Of a stretch of 36,999 nt of DNA, positions 7,188 through 15,836 are shown piece by piece. This stretch comes from CAZBZG01 sp964496245 (GTDB lineage: Bacteria > Planctomycetota > SZUA-567). Below the pieces are notes generated by a model that was given only the letters and a program-made list of their open reading frames with translations, was not told the origin of the DNA and searched no databases. The DNA lies in NCBI GenBank assembly GCA_964496245.1, contig CAZBZG010000005.1:1-36999 (forward strand). The letters run 5' to 3'. Each line of letters opens with the position of its first letter. The stretch's first letter is position 1. Both the position numbers and the translations under genes were made by a program.

Positions 7188-10100
7188 ATGCGCATGCGCA
7201 CCCAACGCTTCGAGGGCGAGCCAGGCCCCGCTGGCGGTTGGCGGGAGGGCGACGTGCTGCTGGACCTCTACGAGGTTCGCGGTGTGCTCGGCGAGGGCGG
7301 CATGGGCAAGGTCTTCCGCGTCCGTCACCGCGGGTGGAACATGGATCTGGCGGTGAAGTGCCCGCGGACCGAGTTCCTCCGCAGCTCGGTTCGGCGGGAG
7401 AACTTTGTGCGCGAGGCCGAGACCTGGGTGACCCTGGGGCTCCATCCGCACGTGGTCAGCTGCTACTACGTACGCACCATCGACGGCGCGCCGCGGATCT
7501 TTGCCGAATGCGTGGAAGGCGGAACCCTGCGGGACTGGATCCAGGACGGCCGGCTCCGCCAACTGCCGCAGATGCTCGACGTGGCCATCCAGTTCGCGTG
7601 GGGGCTTCACTTCGCCCACGGCCGGGAGTTGATCCACCAGGACGTCAAACCGGCGAACGTGATGATGACGCCGGCGGGCGTGGCCAAGGTCACGGATTTC
7701 GGGTTGGCCAAGGCGCGGGCGGTTTCGGGGGAAGAGACATCGTCCCTCGAAGAAGGGGAGGCGGGACAGAGCGTCCTGGTCAGCGCGGGCGGCCGCACGC
7801 CCGCTTATTGCTCGCCCGAACAGGCCAAAGGCGCCTCGCTCAACTGGCGGACCGACCTCTACAGCTGGGCCGTGTCCATGCTCGAGATGTTCACGGGCGA
7901 GGTGACCTGGATGGCTGGACCCGCCGCCCCGCTCGTTCTCAAGCATTATCGCGTGCACGGTCCGGAGATCGAGGGCATCCCGCGCATGCCCGATGCCCTT
8001 GCCGATCTCCTGGCGCGCTGTCTGCAACCCGATCCGGGCGAGCGGCCCGATTCCATGGAGGCGGTGACCAAGGAACTCCGTGCCATCTACGAAGCCGTGG
8101 CGGGCGAGCCGTATGCCCGGCTGCTGCCCGACGAACTCGAGGCCCGCGCCGCAGAGCTCAACAACCGCGCTCTCTCCCTGCTCGACCTCGGCAAGACCGC
8201 GGAGGCGGAAGCCTGCTTCGAGCAGGGCGCGCACGTGGACCCGCATCACACCGAGATCGTCTACAATCGGGGGCTGGCGCGCTGGCGGGGGGCCCGCATC
8301 ACCGAAGAAGAGTTTTTGAGCGATTTGCAGGAGGTGTGCGCAACCCACAAGCGGGCCTGGCTCGATCACTACCTGCTGGGCCTCGTCTACCTCGAGGCCT
8401 CGGAGGGGACGGCTGCGTGCGAGGCGCTCGAGAAGGCGCAGGAGCTGTCCGGCGGGCGGCGGGAGATCGCGCGTGCGCTCGCGCACGCGCGCACGGGGGT
8501 GGCTTCCTGGAGCCGCTGCGCCTGGACGGTGGATACGCGCGCGTCTGCGGTCACGGCCGCTGCCTTCCATCCGCGCGGGCATCGCATCATGAGCGCGGAC
8601 CGGGACGGGCGCATGGCCATGTGGGACGTGGAGGGCGGTACGCAGACGGGCGCGCTCAAGGCGCATGGGGACGCGGTCCGCGCTGTGGCGTTTCTGCCGG
8701 ACGGGCAGCGCGCGGTGACCGGAAGCTGGGACCGCAGTCTCAAGGTCTGGGATCTCGCTTCGGCCACGTGCCTCCGGACCTTCTCCAACGGGCCGCACCG
8801 CGTGGGCGCGGCCGCCCTGACGAGCAGCGGCGAGCAGGTCGTGACCGCGGGCTGGAGCGAGGGGAACGTCCACGTGCGGGGAGAGTACGAGGTGCGCGTG
8901 TGGGACCTCAACACGGGCGCTTGCCGGCACTCCTCGGTTGCGCACCCGTATCCCATCACCGCCCTGGGGCTCTGGCGGGACGATCGCCACGCCTTGATCG
9001 CGGGTCAGGACGGCGTGCTCAAGGTCCTGGACGTGACGCAAGGGGGCTGTCCGATCTCGTTCCAGGCGCACGAGGCCGCCATCCAGGCGGCGGTCCTGAC
9101 CCCGGACGGACGGCGCGCGATCTTCGTGGGCGCAGATGGAGCCCTGGTCTGCTGCGAACTCGCGACCGCACAGCGGCTGTGGTGCATCGCCCTCGGCACG
9201 CCGGCTCCGGAGGCGGTGGTGCTCACCCCGGACGGCCGCCAGGTGCTCACGGCCATGCGCGAAGATCTCGGCACGGACCGGGCCGAGTATCGTCTGCGCC
9301 TCTGGGACGTGCACACGGGCCGCCGCCTGCGCACGCTCGGAGCCGGGGGAAGCCATGCGACGGAGCCGCTGACGGCTCTCGCCATTGCGCCGGACGGCAG
9401 CCGGGCCCTGACGGGGGACCGTTCGGGCGTGCTCCGGCTCTGGAATGTGGAGCGTTCGGGATTCCGGGCGGATTTCGCTGTGGCGGCCGTGGCCCGGGCG
9501 GAGGACGTGCTGGCGTCGCAGAAGCGCGTGACCGCGCTCATCCAGCGCACGGAGGGGCTGATCCAGAAGCGGCAGTTTAAGACCGCCTACATCAACATCC
9601 GCAAGGCACGCATGATCCGGGGTTACGAGCGCGACACCCGTCTGCTCGAACTGGCGGCCGCCATCACGGATCGAGGGCGGCGGGTCGGTTTCCGCAACGC
9701 CTTCTGCCAGCACGTGCTGAGCGGCCACGCGGGGCCGGTCAGCAGCGTCGCCGTCTCGCCTCTGGGCGCGTGGATGCTCTCGGGCAGCGCGGACGGGAGC
9801 GTACGCCTCTGGCAGATCCAGAACGGGGAATGCACCAAGACCCTCCTCGCGGGCGACGAACCGGTGCGCGCACTCACCCTCATGCCGGACGGCACCGGCT
9901 TCCTGGCCGGCACCGAGTGCGGCGCGTTCGGGTACGGTCTGGACGGACAGGCGCGCGGCGTCTACGTGGACCGCGAAGACGGTCGCAAGGGCGTGAATGA
10001 CCTGGCCCTCACGCCGGACGGCCGGTGGGTGCTGGCGGCCTTTACGGAGAACATCGTGAAGTGCTGGGATGCCAGCCAGCCCGAGACGGCCACCACCTTC

Positions 10101-10826
10101 CGCGCACACGGCCAGACCGTGCATGCCGTGCGGAGCTCACCCGAGGGCCGCTTCGCCGCGTCGGCCGGGGACGATCTGGGCTGGTTGTTCTGGCGCCTGC
10201 CGGATGCGGGGCAGCCCCGGCGCGCGGTGAGCGAGCGCGACCAGATTCTGGCCCTGGTCTGGAGCCTTGACGGCCGCGCGGTGGTGACCGGGAATGCGAG
10301 AGGCGAGGTCAAGGTCTGGGACGTGGCCGAAGCGGAGAGCGAACGGACCCTGATCGGGCACCGGGGCGGGGTGCTGTCCGTGGACGTGCTGGCCGACGGG
10401 CAGTTCGCTGTGTCGGGCGGCGCGGACAAGACCGTGCGCATCTGGAGCCTCGAGACCGGCCGCTGCCTGCGCACACTCCACGGCCACCAGGCCGCTGTCA
10501 CGGCTGTGGCGTTCACGCGAGACGGGCGGCACGTGATTTCGGGAAGCCTGGACGGCACGGCGCGGATCTGGGAGATGGACTGGGAGTGGGAATTCCCGGA
10601 GCCCATGGATTGGGACGCCCGCCTCCGCTCGCGGCTGGAGATCTTCCTCGAACAGCACGGCGGGCTGTGGGAGCTTGCGGACTGGAAGCGGTTAATCGCC
10701 GAGATCCGTTGTGCGGGCTTCGGCTGGGTGCGGGAAGAGGGCATACGCACGGAGCTGGAGCTGCTGCGCCGCGAATACGAGACGCACAGGACCGAGTGGC
10801 TCGCGCGGCGGTACGGGGTCGGGTGA
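7188..10826 (+). CDS. Ser/Thr kinase with TPR and two seven-bladed WD40 propellers
   Basis: The start ATG at 7188 follows GAGG/AGGA. The 1212-residue product begins with a Hanks kinase: GEGGMGKVF (about 35), AVKC (about 56), catalytic loop HQDVKPAN (about 150), DFGLAKA (about 170) and SPEQ (about 210). The HRD arginine is replaced by Gln, implying activity that does not depend on activation-loop phosphorylation, but Asp, Lys and Asn are kept. A TPR-like stretch spans about 320-360. I count fourteen WD40 repeats in two sets of seven: about 444-756 and 842-1129, split by a helical linker of some 85 residues. A helical tail ends the protein. The double propeller is presumably a protein-binding platform. 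It follows the FHA kinase in the same direction, with a GTAC-rich repeat in the gap. Confidence 0.9.
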   Translation: MRMRTQRFEGEPGPAGGWREGDVLLDLYEVRGVLGEGGMGKVFRVRHRGWNMDLAVKCPRTEFLRSSVRRENFVREAETWVTLGLHPHVVSCYYVRTIDGAPRIFAECVEGGTLRDWIQDGRLRQLPQMLDVAIQFAWGLHFAHGRELIHQDVKPANVMMTPAGVAKVTDFGLAKARAVSGEETSSLEEGEAGQSVLVSAGGRTPAYCSPEQAKGASLNWRTDLYSWAVSMLEMFTGEVTWMAGPAAPLVLKHYRVHGPEIEGIPRMPDALADLLARCLQPDPGERPDSMEAVTKELRAIYEAVAGEPYARLLPDELEARAAELNNRALSLLDLGKTAEAEACFEQGAHVDPHHTEIVYNRGLARWRGARITEEEFLSDLQEVCATHKRAWLDHYLLGLVYLEASEGTAACEALEKAQELSGGRREIARALAHARTGVASWSRCAWTVDTRASAVTAAAFHPRGHRIMSADRDGRMAMWDVEGGTQTGALKAHGDAVRAVAFLPDGQRAVTGSWDRSLKVWDLASATCLRTFSNGPHRVGAAALTSSGEQVVTAGWSEGNVHVRGEYEVRVWDLNTGACRHSSVAHPYPITALGLWRDDRHALIAGQDGVLKVLDVTQGGCPISFQAHEAAIQAAVLTPDGRRAIFVGADGALVCCELATAQRLWCIALGTPAPEAVVLTPDGRQVLTAMREDLGTDRAEYRLRLWDVHTGRRLRTLGAGGSHATEPLTALAIAPDGSRALTGDRSGVLRLWNVERSGFRADFAVAAVARAEDVLASQKRVTALIQRTEGLIQKRQFKTAYINIRKARMIRGYERDTRLLELAAAITDRGRRVGFRNAFCQHVLSGHAGPVSSVAVSPLGAWMLSGSADGSVRLWQIQNGECTKTLLAGDEPVRALTLMPDGTGFLAGTECGAFGYGLDGQARGVYVDREDGRKGVNDLALTPDGRWVLAAFTENIVKCWDASQPETATTFRAHGQTVHAVRSSPEGRFAASAGDDLGWLFWRLPDAGQPRRAVSERDQILALVWSLDGRAVVTGNARGEVKVWDVAEAESERTLIGHRGGVLSVDVLADGQFAVSGGADKTVRIWSLETGRCLRTLHGHQAAVTAVAFTRDGRHVISGSLDGTARIWEMDWEWEFPEPMDWDARLRSRLEIFLEQHGGLWELADWKRLIAEIRCAGFGWVREEGIRTELELLRREYETHRTEWLARRYGVG

Positions 10827-10865
10827 CGGCGGCGGCACCGATGCGGAGGCCCTTGATGCTGGCGT

Positions 10866-10884
10866 GTGCGGGGATTGCCCGCAC
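10866..10884 (+). terminator. hairpin downstream of the WD40-kinase gene
   Basis: GTGCGGG (10866-10872) and CCCGCAC (10878-10884) form a perfect 7-bp stem with a 5-base loop, 39 bases past the stop codon. There is no T-run, so intrinsic termination is uncertain. Confidence 0.35.
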
Positions 10885-10958
10885 GGCGGCCTGCCGTTCG
10901 CAGTGCAGAGCGATCCTTCCGCCCCAGATAGGCCGGCCAAGCGTGCCGCGGCTTTCGC

Positions 10959-10986
10959 TTGACAGTGTCCACGGTTTGACTAAGGT
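10959..10986 (+). promoter_or_regulatory. sigma70-like promoter of the TSUP permease gene
   Basis: TTGACA at 10959-10964, a 16-bp spacer, and TAAGGT at 10981-10986. The leader to the TTG start at 11074 would be about 80 nt. Confidence 0.5.
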
Positions 10987-11073
10987 GTGCCGCGGCGATC
11001 GCTGGTCGTCGGTCGACACTGCGTGCATCTCCAGCGAACGTCCCGTCCCGATTTCTTCTGGAGGGAGCGCCCC

Positions 11074-11913
11074 TTGCCCGACGATGCATTGATGCTTCTC
11101 TCCCGCATCGTACTCGGCGCCATCATCGGCTTCTGTATCGGGCTGACCGGGATCGGGGGCGGGGTGCTGGTGCTGCCCACGCTCACGCTCGTGGTGGGGC
11201 TGCCGCCGAGCGTGGCCGTGGGCACGGCCAACCTGTACGCCTTCCTCTGCAAGCTCTCGGCCGTGTATCACCACGCCCGCCAGAAGTCGGTGGACTTCAC
11301 CACGTCAGTTTGGTTCATGGTCGGCGCGTTGCCCGCCAACATCCTGGTTTCGGTGCTCGTGAATCACTACGTGAACAGCCTGGATGGGGAGACCGAGGCG
11401 CTCAAGGCCTTCCAGCACAACCTCCAGCGCTTCATGGCCGCCGTGGTGGTGGTCTCGGCCCTGCTGCTCTTCGTGCGGATTCTCAAGTCCCGGAAGGAGG
11501 CCCGGGAGGCGGACACGTCCGAATCGATGACGCCAGGGGCCTTCGGCGGGAAGCTCCGCGTTGCGGCGATTCTGTCCGGCACGCTCGTCGGCGGGCTGAT
11601 CGGAGCCACCTCGATCGGCGGCGGCGTGGTCATCGTGCCGATCTTGATCCTCGTCTTCGGGCTCACCCCGGCGCGGACCGTGGGCACGTCCATCCTCGTG
11701 GCCGTGGTGCTGACGTTCTTCAGCGCCCTGGTCTATGGCGTGGGCGGGCAGACCGACTGGATGACGGGGATCGTGATGGCCGGCGGGTCGCTCCTGGGCG
11801 TGCCCCTGGGCAGCCGGCTGGCCGTCAAGATGCGCCCGGCGCGGCTCCAGGCCATTGTCGCGGTGATCGTGCTCGTCGCTGGCGCCCTCATGTTCGGGGG
11901 CAAGGGGGAGTAG
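11074..11913 (+). CDS. TSUP (TauE/SafE) family membrane permease
   Basis: This is a 279-residue polytopic membrane protein of the sulfite exporter TauE/SafE family, which moves small sulfur or organic anions across the inner membrane. The family's two-fold repeat is clear. Each half has a glycine-rich helix motif, GLTGIGGGVLVLPTL near the start and GATSIGGGVVIVPILIL in the middle, joined by a charged cytosolic loop (KSRKEAREAD). I count about eight hydrophobic segments. The TTG at 11074 is preferred because GGAGGGAG (11060-11067) lies just upstream; the ATG at 11092 is an alternative that would only shorten the N-terminus by six residues. The gene is monocistronic by position. The substrate cannot be inferred. 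Confidence 0.85.
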   Translation: MPDDALMLLSRIVLGAIIGFCIGLTGIGGGVLVLPTLTLVVGLPPSVAVGTANLYAFLCKLSAVYHHARQKSVDFTTSVWFMVGALPANILVSVLVNHYVNSLDGETEALKAFQHNLQRFMAAVVVVSALLLFVRILKSRKEAREADTSESMTPGAFGGKLRVAAILSGTLVGGLIGATSIGGGVVIVPILILVFGLTPARTVGTSILVAVVLTFFSALVYGVGGQTDWMTGIVMAGGSLLGVPLGSRLAVKMRPARLQAIVAVIVLVAGALMFGGKGE

Positions 11914-12005
11914 GGCGGGCCGGGCGATTCCGCCTATCGGGTGCGGGCGCCGCACGGTGCGCGTCCCTCACAACGACAACGAAGTGCATTCCGCTCGCTC
12001 GGCCG

Positions 12006-14198
12006 CTAGAGCTCGATCTTCACGATCCGCGTGCGGCCCATGTACCAGATCGTGAACTCGATCGTCGGCCGTTCGCCCTGCTCGAGGGGTGCGATCTTCT
12101 TCTTGAAGTCCTCGAGCCCGGTCACCTGTTGCTTGTTCACGTGGGTGATGAGCTGGTACTTGCCGATGCGGGCCACGGCCGCCTTGCCGCCGGGTTCGAC
12201 CTTGCTCGCGATCACGCCCGGCTCGTCCTCGCGCTGGAAGAAGCGCTTCACCTCGTAGGTCAGCGCTTTGACCGTGAGTCCGAGCTTCTTGCTCTTGTGC
12301 TTGGCGGCCGACCGGAAGTCGGGTGGTCCCTTCTCGGTCTCAAAGGTGAACTGCTTGGCTTCGCCGTCCCGCACGGAATCGACGCGCACGGTCTTGCCCT
12401 CCCCGATGTCCGTGAGGAGCTGGGTCAGGACGTTCTGGCGGCTCGGCCACGGGGATGGCATGCGATTCATGAACTGTGCCCGCGCCTCCTCCGGGATGTT
12501 CCCCATGTGGGACAGGAAACCGAACCCGTCCATGCTGTAGCCGGCCTTGAGGTCGATGGGCTCGGCCCGGTCCGGATCCTTGATGCGCAGCAGAATGTCC
12601 TCGGGCTGGAGCCCGGCGGCCTTTGCGGCCGAACCGGGGTAGACGTGGGTCACGAGCAGGCCGATCTCGCCCCCGCGCGTCTCCTCCTCCGCGCGGAAGG
12701 CCTTGGCCAGGTTCACGTCCAGCTTCTGCCACTCCACGCCGAGCGTGATGAGGCGTTTCTCCTGCTGCTTCTCCACGGGCCGGTTGGTCTCGTCGATCGC
12801 GTCCTTCTGCGCGAGGAGCTCGGTGACGACGCGGAGGGGGCGGAACATGGACGATGCATCCCGGTGGTAGCTGTACTGTTCGCCCGTGGGTTTGGGCCGA
12901 TGAGCCAGGCTGATGGCCAGGACCTCGCCGTCGAGCGAGAAGGCGATGGAGCCGTCGTCTTCGTTCGTGAACGTCCACACGCCGGGCATGTCCGCATAGG
13001 TGCGGAAGTAGCCCCGGAAACGATCGTAGGCGAGCTGCTCCTTGCGCTGCTTGTGCGAGTAGTCGATGTTGGCCTTGAGGAAGAGCTCACCGCGTTGGAA
13101 ACCATCCTTGGGGGCGAGTGCGAGCGCGCCCGGGAGCGGATCGCCCGCGACATCGATCAAAATGGCGTGAACGTCTTTGAAGGCGCCGACGAACCGCGCC
13201 TCCCGCTCGGTCGGGGCTGCGCCGTCCTCCTTGGGGGGGAGTCGCACGACGATGGATTCGAGTTTGGCCACCATCTCCCGCGGGACGTCGACCGGCACGA
13301 GCAGGCGTTGGGGGGAGACGAGGAATCCGGTGGCCGTGAGTTCGGCCTCGCTGTCGTCGTCCCGTTGGAATCGGCGGGAACGCCAGTCGTGGCTTTCCTC
13401 CTCTTCGACCTCGGCGCGGAAGGCGAATTGAACCTCGAGGGCCGCTTGCCGGAGACGGGCGCGGATGGTCTCGAGCTTCTGTTGCTTGGCGTCTACGGTT
13501 AGGAGCTGCAGCTTGCGGAGGTCTTGGCCCTTCCACGGATACTCCTGCCCCGCGGTGGAGAGACGGCCGCCGAAGCTGATGCCCACGATCCCGCCATCCG
13601 GGTCGACCAGGAGCCCCGGTTGCTTGCCGGCGAGATGGCCTGTCTCCTCGTCTACGAAGACATAGCCCATGACCGCGCCGCCGACGTTCAGTTCCCAGCG
13701 GCCGCGTTCCCATTCGTACCGCACGCTGCGCAGTTTTCCCCAGTCCTTTCGTGCGGGCGGGTCGGCGAAGACGATGGGCTCGACGCCGGGCAGCGCTTCG
13801 GCCAGCGTGAGCAGCAGCGACTGGTGATGCACGAGGTAGCCCTTGACCGTGGCCGCCACGGTCTTGCCGCTGGCTTCGACTTCGATGCGGCGGATGAAGC
13901 GGTCGTGGAGCACGGGATCGGCCACGATCACGGTCGTCTCGTCCCAGAGGTAGCCGCCCCAGAGCGTGGGCCGTTCCTCGCGCACGTCCTGGGCCAGGCT
14001 GCCCACGGGCGGAGCCTCGCCCTCGTCCTTCCTGGCGAAGAGCCGCACGCGGACGCAATGCTTGCGGAGGGTGGGCGCGATTTCGCTCGTGAGCTTTCCG
14101 TCCTCCTCTTCGCCTTCTGCTGCGCGTCCGACAGGCGCGCTTCCGAGGAGCATCAGGGCGACGAGAGCCATGCAGATCGATTCGCTGTGCCTGTTCAT
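12006..14198 (-). CDS. tandem catalytically degenerate trypsin-like/PDZ protein (pseudo-HtrA)
   Basis: The protein has 730 residues with a Sec signal peptide (MNRHSESICMALVALMLLG, cleavage after GRAA). Two trypsin-like beta-barrel domains follow (about 45-250 and 285-475), then two PDZ domains (about 495-610 and 640-730). The active sites have decayed. Where HtrA has a His in SAHVV, domain 1 reads VADPV and domain 2 VPVDVP. Where HtrA has GNSGGP, they read GKQPG and DDGSIAF. It is probably a periplasmic binding or scaffold protein derived from an HtrA by internal duplication. It lies 76 bases downstream of the active HtrA gene on the same strand, with its own AGGAG site, so cotranslation and joint function are likely. 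The fold assignment of the two barrels is an inference from spacing and partial motifs. Confidence 0.7.
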   Translation of the reverse strand: MNRHSESICMALVALMLLGSAPVGRAAEGEEEDGKLTSEIAPTLRKHCVRVRLFARKDEGEAPPVGSLAQDVREERPTLWGGYLWDETTVIVADPVLHDRFIRRIEVEASGKTVAATVKGYLVHHQSLLLTLAEALPGVEPIVFADPPARKDWGKLRSVRYEWERGRWELNVGGAVMGYVFVDEETGHLAGKQPGLLVDPDGGIVGISFGGRLSTAGQEYPWKGQDLRKLQLLTVDAKQQKLETIRARLRQAALEVQFAFRAEVEEEESHDWRSRRFQRDDDSEAELTATGFLVSPQRLLVPVDVPREMVAKLESIVVRLPPKEDGAAPTEREARFVGAFKDVHAILIDVAGDPLPGALALAPKDGFQRGELFLKANIDYSHKQRKEQLAYDRFRGYFRTYADMPGVWTFTNEDDGSIAFSLDGEVLAISLAHRPKPTGEQYSYHRDASSMFRPLRVVTELLAQKDAIDETNRPVEKQQEKRLITLGVEWQKLDVNLAKAFRAEEETRGGEIGLLVTHVYPGSAAKAAGLQPEDILLRIKDPDRAEPIDLKAGYSMDGFGFLSHMGNIPEEARAQFMNRMPSPWPSRQNVLTQLLTDIGEGKTVRVDSVRDGEAKQFTFETEKGPPDFRSAAKHKSKKLGLTVKALTYEVKRFFQREDEPGVIASKVEPGGKAAVARIGKYQLITHVNKQQVTGLEDFKKKIAPLEQGERPTIEFTIWYMGRTRIVKIEL

Positions 14199-14257
14199 CT
14201 GAGCGGTTCTCCTGTTGGTCCTGTCCGTCGTCGGCTCGTCCGGGTGCGGGCGATGCC

Positions 14258-14276
14258 AGGCTCTGAGTCAGAGCCT
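14258..14276. repeat. perfect 9-bp dyad between the active and pseudo-HtrA genes
   Basis: AGGCTCTGA and TCAGAGCCT flank a single central G. The dyad overlaps the stop codon of the upstream protease gene. With a one-base centre it fits a protein-binding operator as well as an RNA hairpin. No T-run follows, so a processing or attenuation element between cotranscribed genes is possible. Confidence 0.5.
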
Positions 14277-15654
14277 AGTCCTGATGGTACTTGGTCGCGT
14301 AGTCGAGCACGACGTACCGCTTCAGGCCGCCGCGCTGGAGGACGAGGTTGACCTTCTTCTCCCGTTCCTCGTCCTCGGTCACGGCTTCGTAGGCTGTCTT
14401 GAGATCGCCCAGGGACTCCACCGGCTTGTCGTCCACGGTGAGCAGGATGTCGCCCACGCGGACGCCGGCGTTGGCCGCATTGCCCGGCCGCTTCACCCCC
14501 TGGACGTAGACGCCCTTCTTCTTGAAGAAGTGGAGCGCGGGCGTGGCGAACTCGTTGATGGTCTTGACCGTCAGGTTCCAGGCCCGGCAGTCGAAGTCGT
14601 CGCCCTCGACCTTGCCCTTCCTGCGCGGCGTGAGTTCGAGGGTCATCTCCTTGCCGCCCCGGCGGAGGCGGATCTCGGTGGGCTCGTCCATCTCGAGTTT
14701 GGCCAGGAGTTGGTTGATTGCCGGGATGTCCTCGCGGTTGATGCCGGAGATCTCGCGGCTGTTCACGGCGAGCAGGAGGTCGCCGATCTTGATGCCCGCC
14801 TTGGCTGCCGGGCTGGCGGTGTCCACGCCCGCCACGAGGACGCCCGTCTCGGCGTCGTAGAAGATGTTGCGTTCGAAATCCTTGAGCGGTTGGAGGCGCA
14901 GGCCGGTCCAGGCGCGCGGGACCTCGCCGTGTTCGCGGAGCGCCGCGATCGTCCGCTGGACCACGTTGGCGGGAATGGCGAAGGCGAGATCCCCGCCCCA
15001 GAGGTAGCCCATGGTGTTGATGCCCACGACCACGCCCTTGGTGTTGACCAGCGGCCCGCCCGAGTTGCCGGGGTTGATCGAGGCGTCGGTCTGAATCCAC
15101 AGGTTGTAGCCGCCCGTGTGCGCCTTGAGGAAGCGCGTGGTGCAGGAGATGATGCCGAAGGAGACCGACCGGCTCAGGCCCCAGGGCGCGCCCATGGCCA
15201 TGACGAACTGGCCCTCGCTGAGCGCGTCCGAATCGCCGAGGTCGGCTGCGGGATAGCTCGTGCGGCCGGGCACCTTGACCTGGATGAGCGCCAGGTCCGT
15301 GTCCTTGTCCTTGCCGATGAGTTCGGCCGTGCCCACGGTGCCGTCGAAGAGCAGGCACCGGATGGTGACCGCCTTGTCGACCACGTGCCAGTTCGTGACG
15401 GCCTCGCCCTTCTCGGAGAGGATGACCCCGGATCCGCCGAGCTGCTGCTTCTCCTTCTTGCCGCCTTCGTACCCTTCGCGGATGGTGGTCAGGAAGATGA
15501 CGGCGGGAAAGACCTTGGCCTTGGCCGATCGAATGATCGTTCGGAAGTCCTGGATGCTGCCGTCTTCGGGCAGGGTGCCGGCGAGGCTCGATGCGGCGAC
15601 ACCGACCGCACAGAGGAACGCCAGCCCCTGGCGTGCCACAAGGGAGGTGCGCAT
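14275..15654 (-). CDS. HtrA/DegP-family periplasmic serine protease with two PDZ domains
   Basis: This is a 459-residue secreted protease. The signal peptide (MRTSLVARQGLAFLCAVGVA) is followed by a trypsin-like domain with an intact triad: His in NWHVV, Asp in DTDLALI and Ser in NPGNSGGPL. Two PDZ domains follow, the first around AGVDTASPAAKAGIKIGDLLLAV and the second around GNAANAGVRVGDILLTV. HtrA proteases degrade or refold misfolded envelope proteins. The ATG at 15654 follows AAAGGAC and gives a clean signal peptide, so it is preferred over an upstream in-frame start near 15741, which lies in the promoter. A pseudo-HtrA is downstream. The promoter is divergent from that of the membrane-protein gene on the other strand. 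Confidence 0.92.
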   Translation of the reverse strand: MRTSLVARQGLAFLCAVGVAASSLAGTLPEDGSIQDFRTIIRSAKAKVFPAVIFLTTIREGYEGGKKEKQQLGGSGVILSEKGEAVTNWHVVDKAVTIRCLLFDGTVGTAELIGKDKDTDLALIQVKVPGRTSYPAADLGDSDALSEGQFVMAMGAPWGLSRSVSFGIISCTTRFLKAHTGGYNLWIQTDASINPGNSGGPLVNTKGVVVGINTMGYLWGGDLAFAIPANVVQRTIAALREHGEVPRAWTGLRLQPLKDFERNIFYDAETGVLVAGVDTASPAAKAGIKIGDLLLAVNSREISGINREDIPAINQLLAKLEMDEPTEIRLRRGGKEMTLELTPRRKGKVEGDDFDCRAWNLTVKTINEFATPALHFFKKKGVYVQGVKRPGNAANAGVRVGDILLTVDDKPVESLGDLKTAYEAVTEDEEREKKVNLVLQRGGLKRYVVLDYATKYHQD

Positions 15655-15712
15655 GCTTTGTCCTTTCGGTTGTTCGTTGCAGGAACGTTTCTGGATTTGC
15701 CGGTTCCGCCCC

Positions 15713-15741
15713 AACGTATCGCTTCGGGCTGTCGCGCGCAA
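15713..15741 (-). promoter_or_regulatory. sigma70-like promoter of the htrA-like gene
   Basis: TTGCGC (15736-15741, minus strand), a 17-bp spacer, and TACGTT (15713-15718). The -35 box lies only 23 bp from that of the divergent promoter at 15765, so one bound regulator could affect both. Confidence 0.45.
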
Positions 15742-15764
15742 GAAAAAAGCCCGGGCGGGATCGG

Positions 15765-15793
15765 TTGACCGCGTGCGTGTTGCCCGGTATGAT
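15765..15793 (+). promoter_or_regulatory. sigma70-like promoter of the membrane-protein gene
   Basis: TTGACC at 15765-15770, a 17-bp spacer, and TATGAT at 15788-15793, a near-consensus promoter. It overlaps an in-frame ATG at 15789, arguing that translation starts further on, at 15837. Confidence 0.6.
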
Positions 15794-15836
15794 CAACGGG
15801 TACGTCATCGTTCAGGCCGCATCGTTCGGGGTCCGC

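Noticed and set aside
5394..10124. Minus-strand open frame of 1576 codons antisense to both kinase genes
   Set aside because: It is a by-product of G/C third-position bias opposite well-supported kinase genes. It has no domain motifs and crosses the intergenic GTAC repeat.
3116..10826. Part of a type VI secretion locus (ClpV, FHA, kinase)
   Set aside because: No tssB, tssC, hcp, vgrG or membrane-complex genes are present, and the AAA+ protein lacks the M-domain typical of ClpV.
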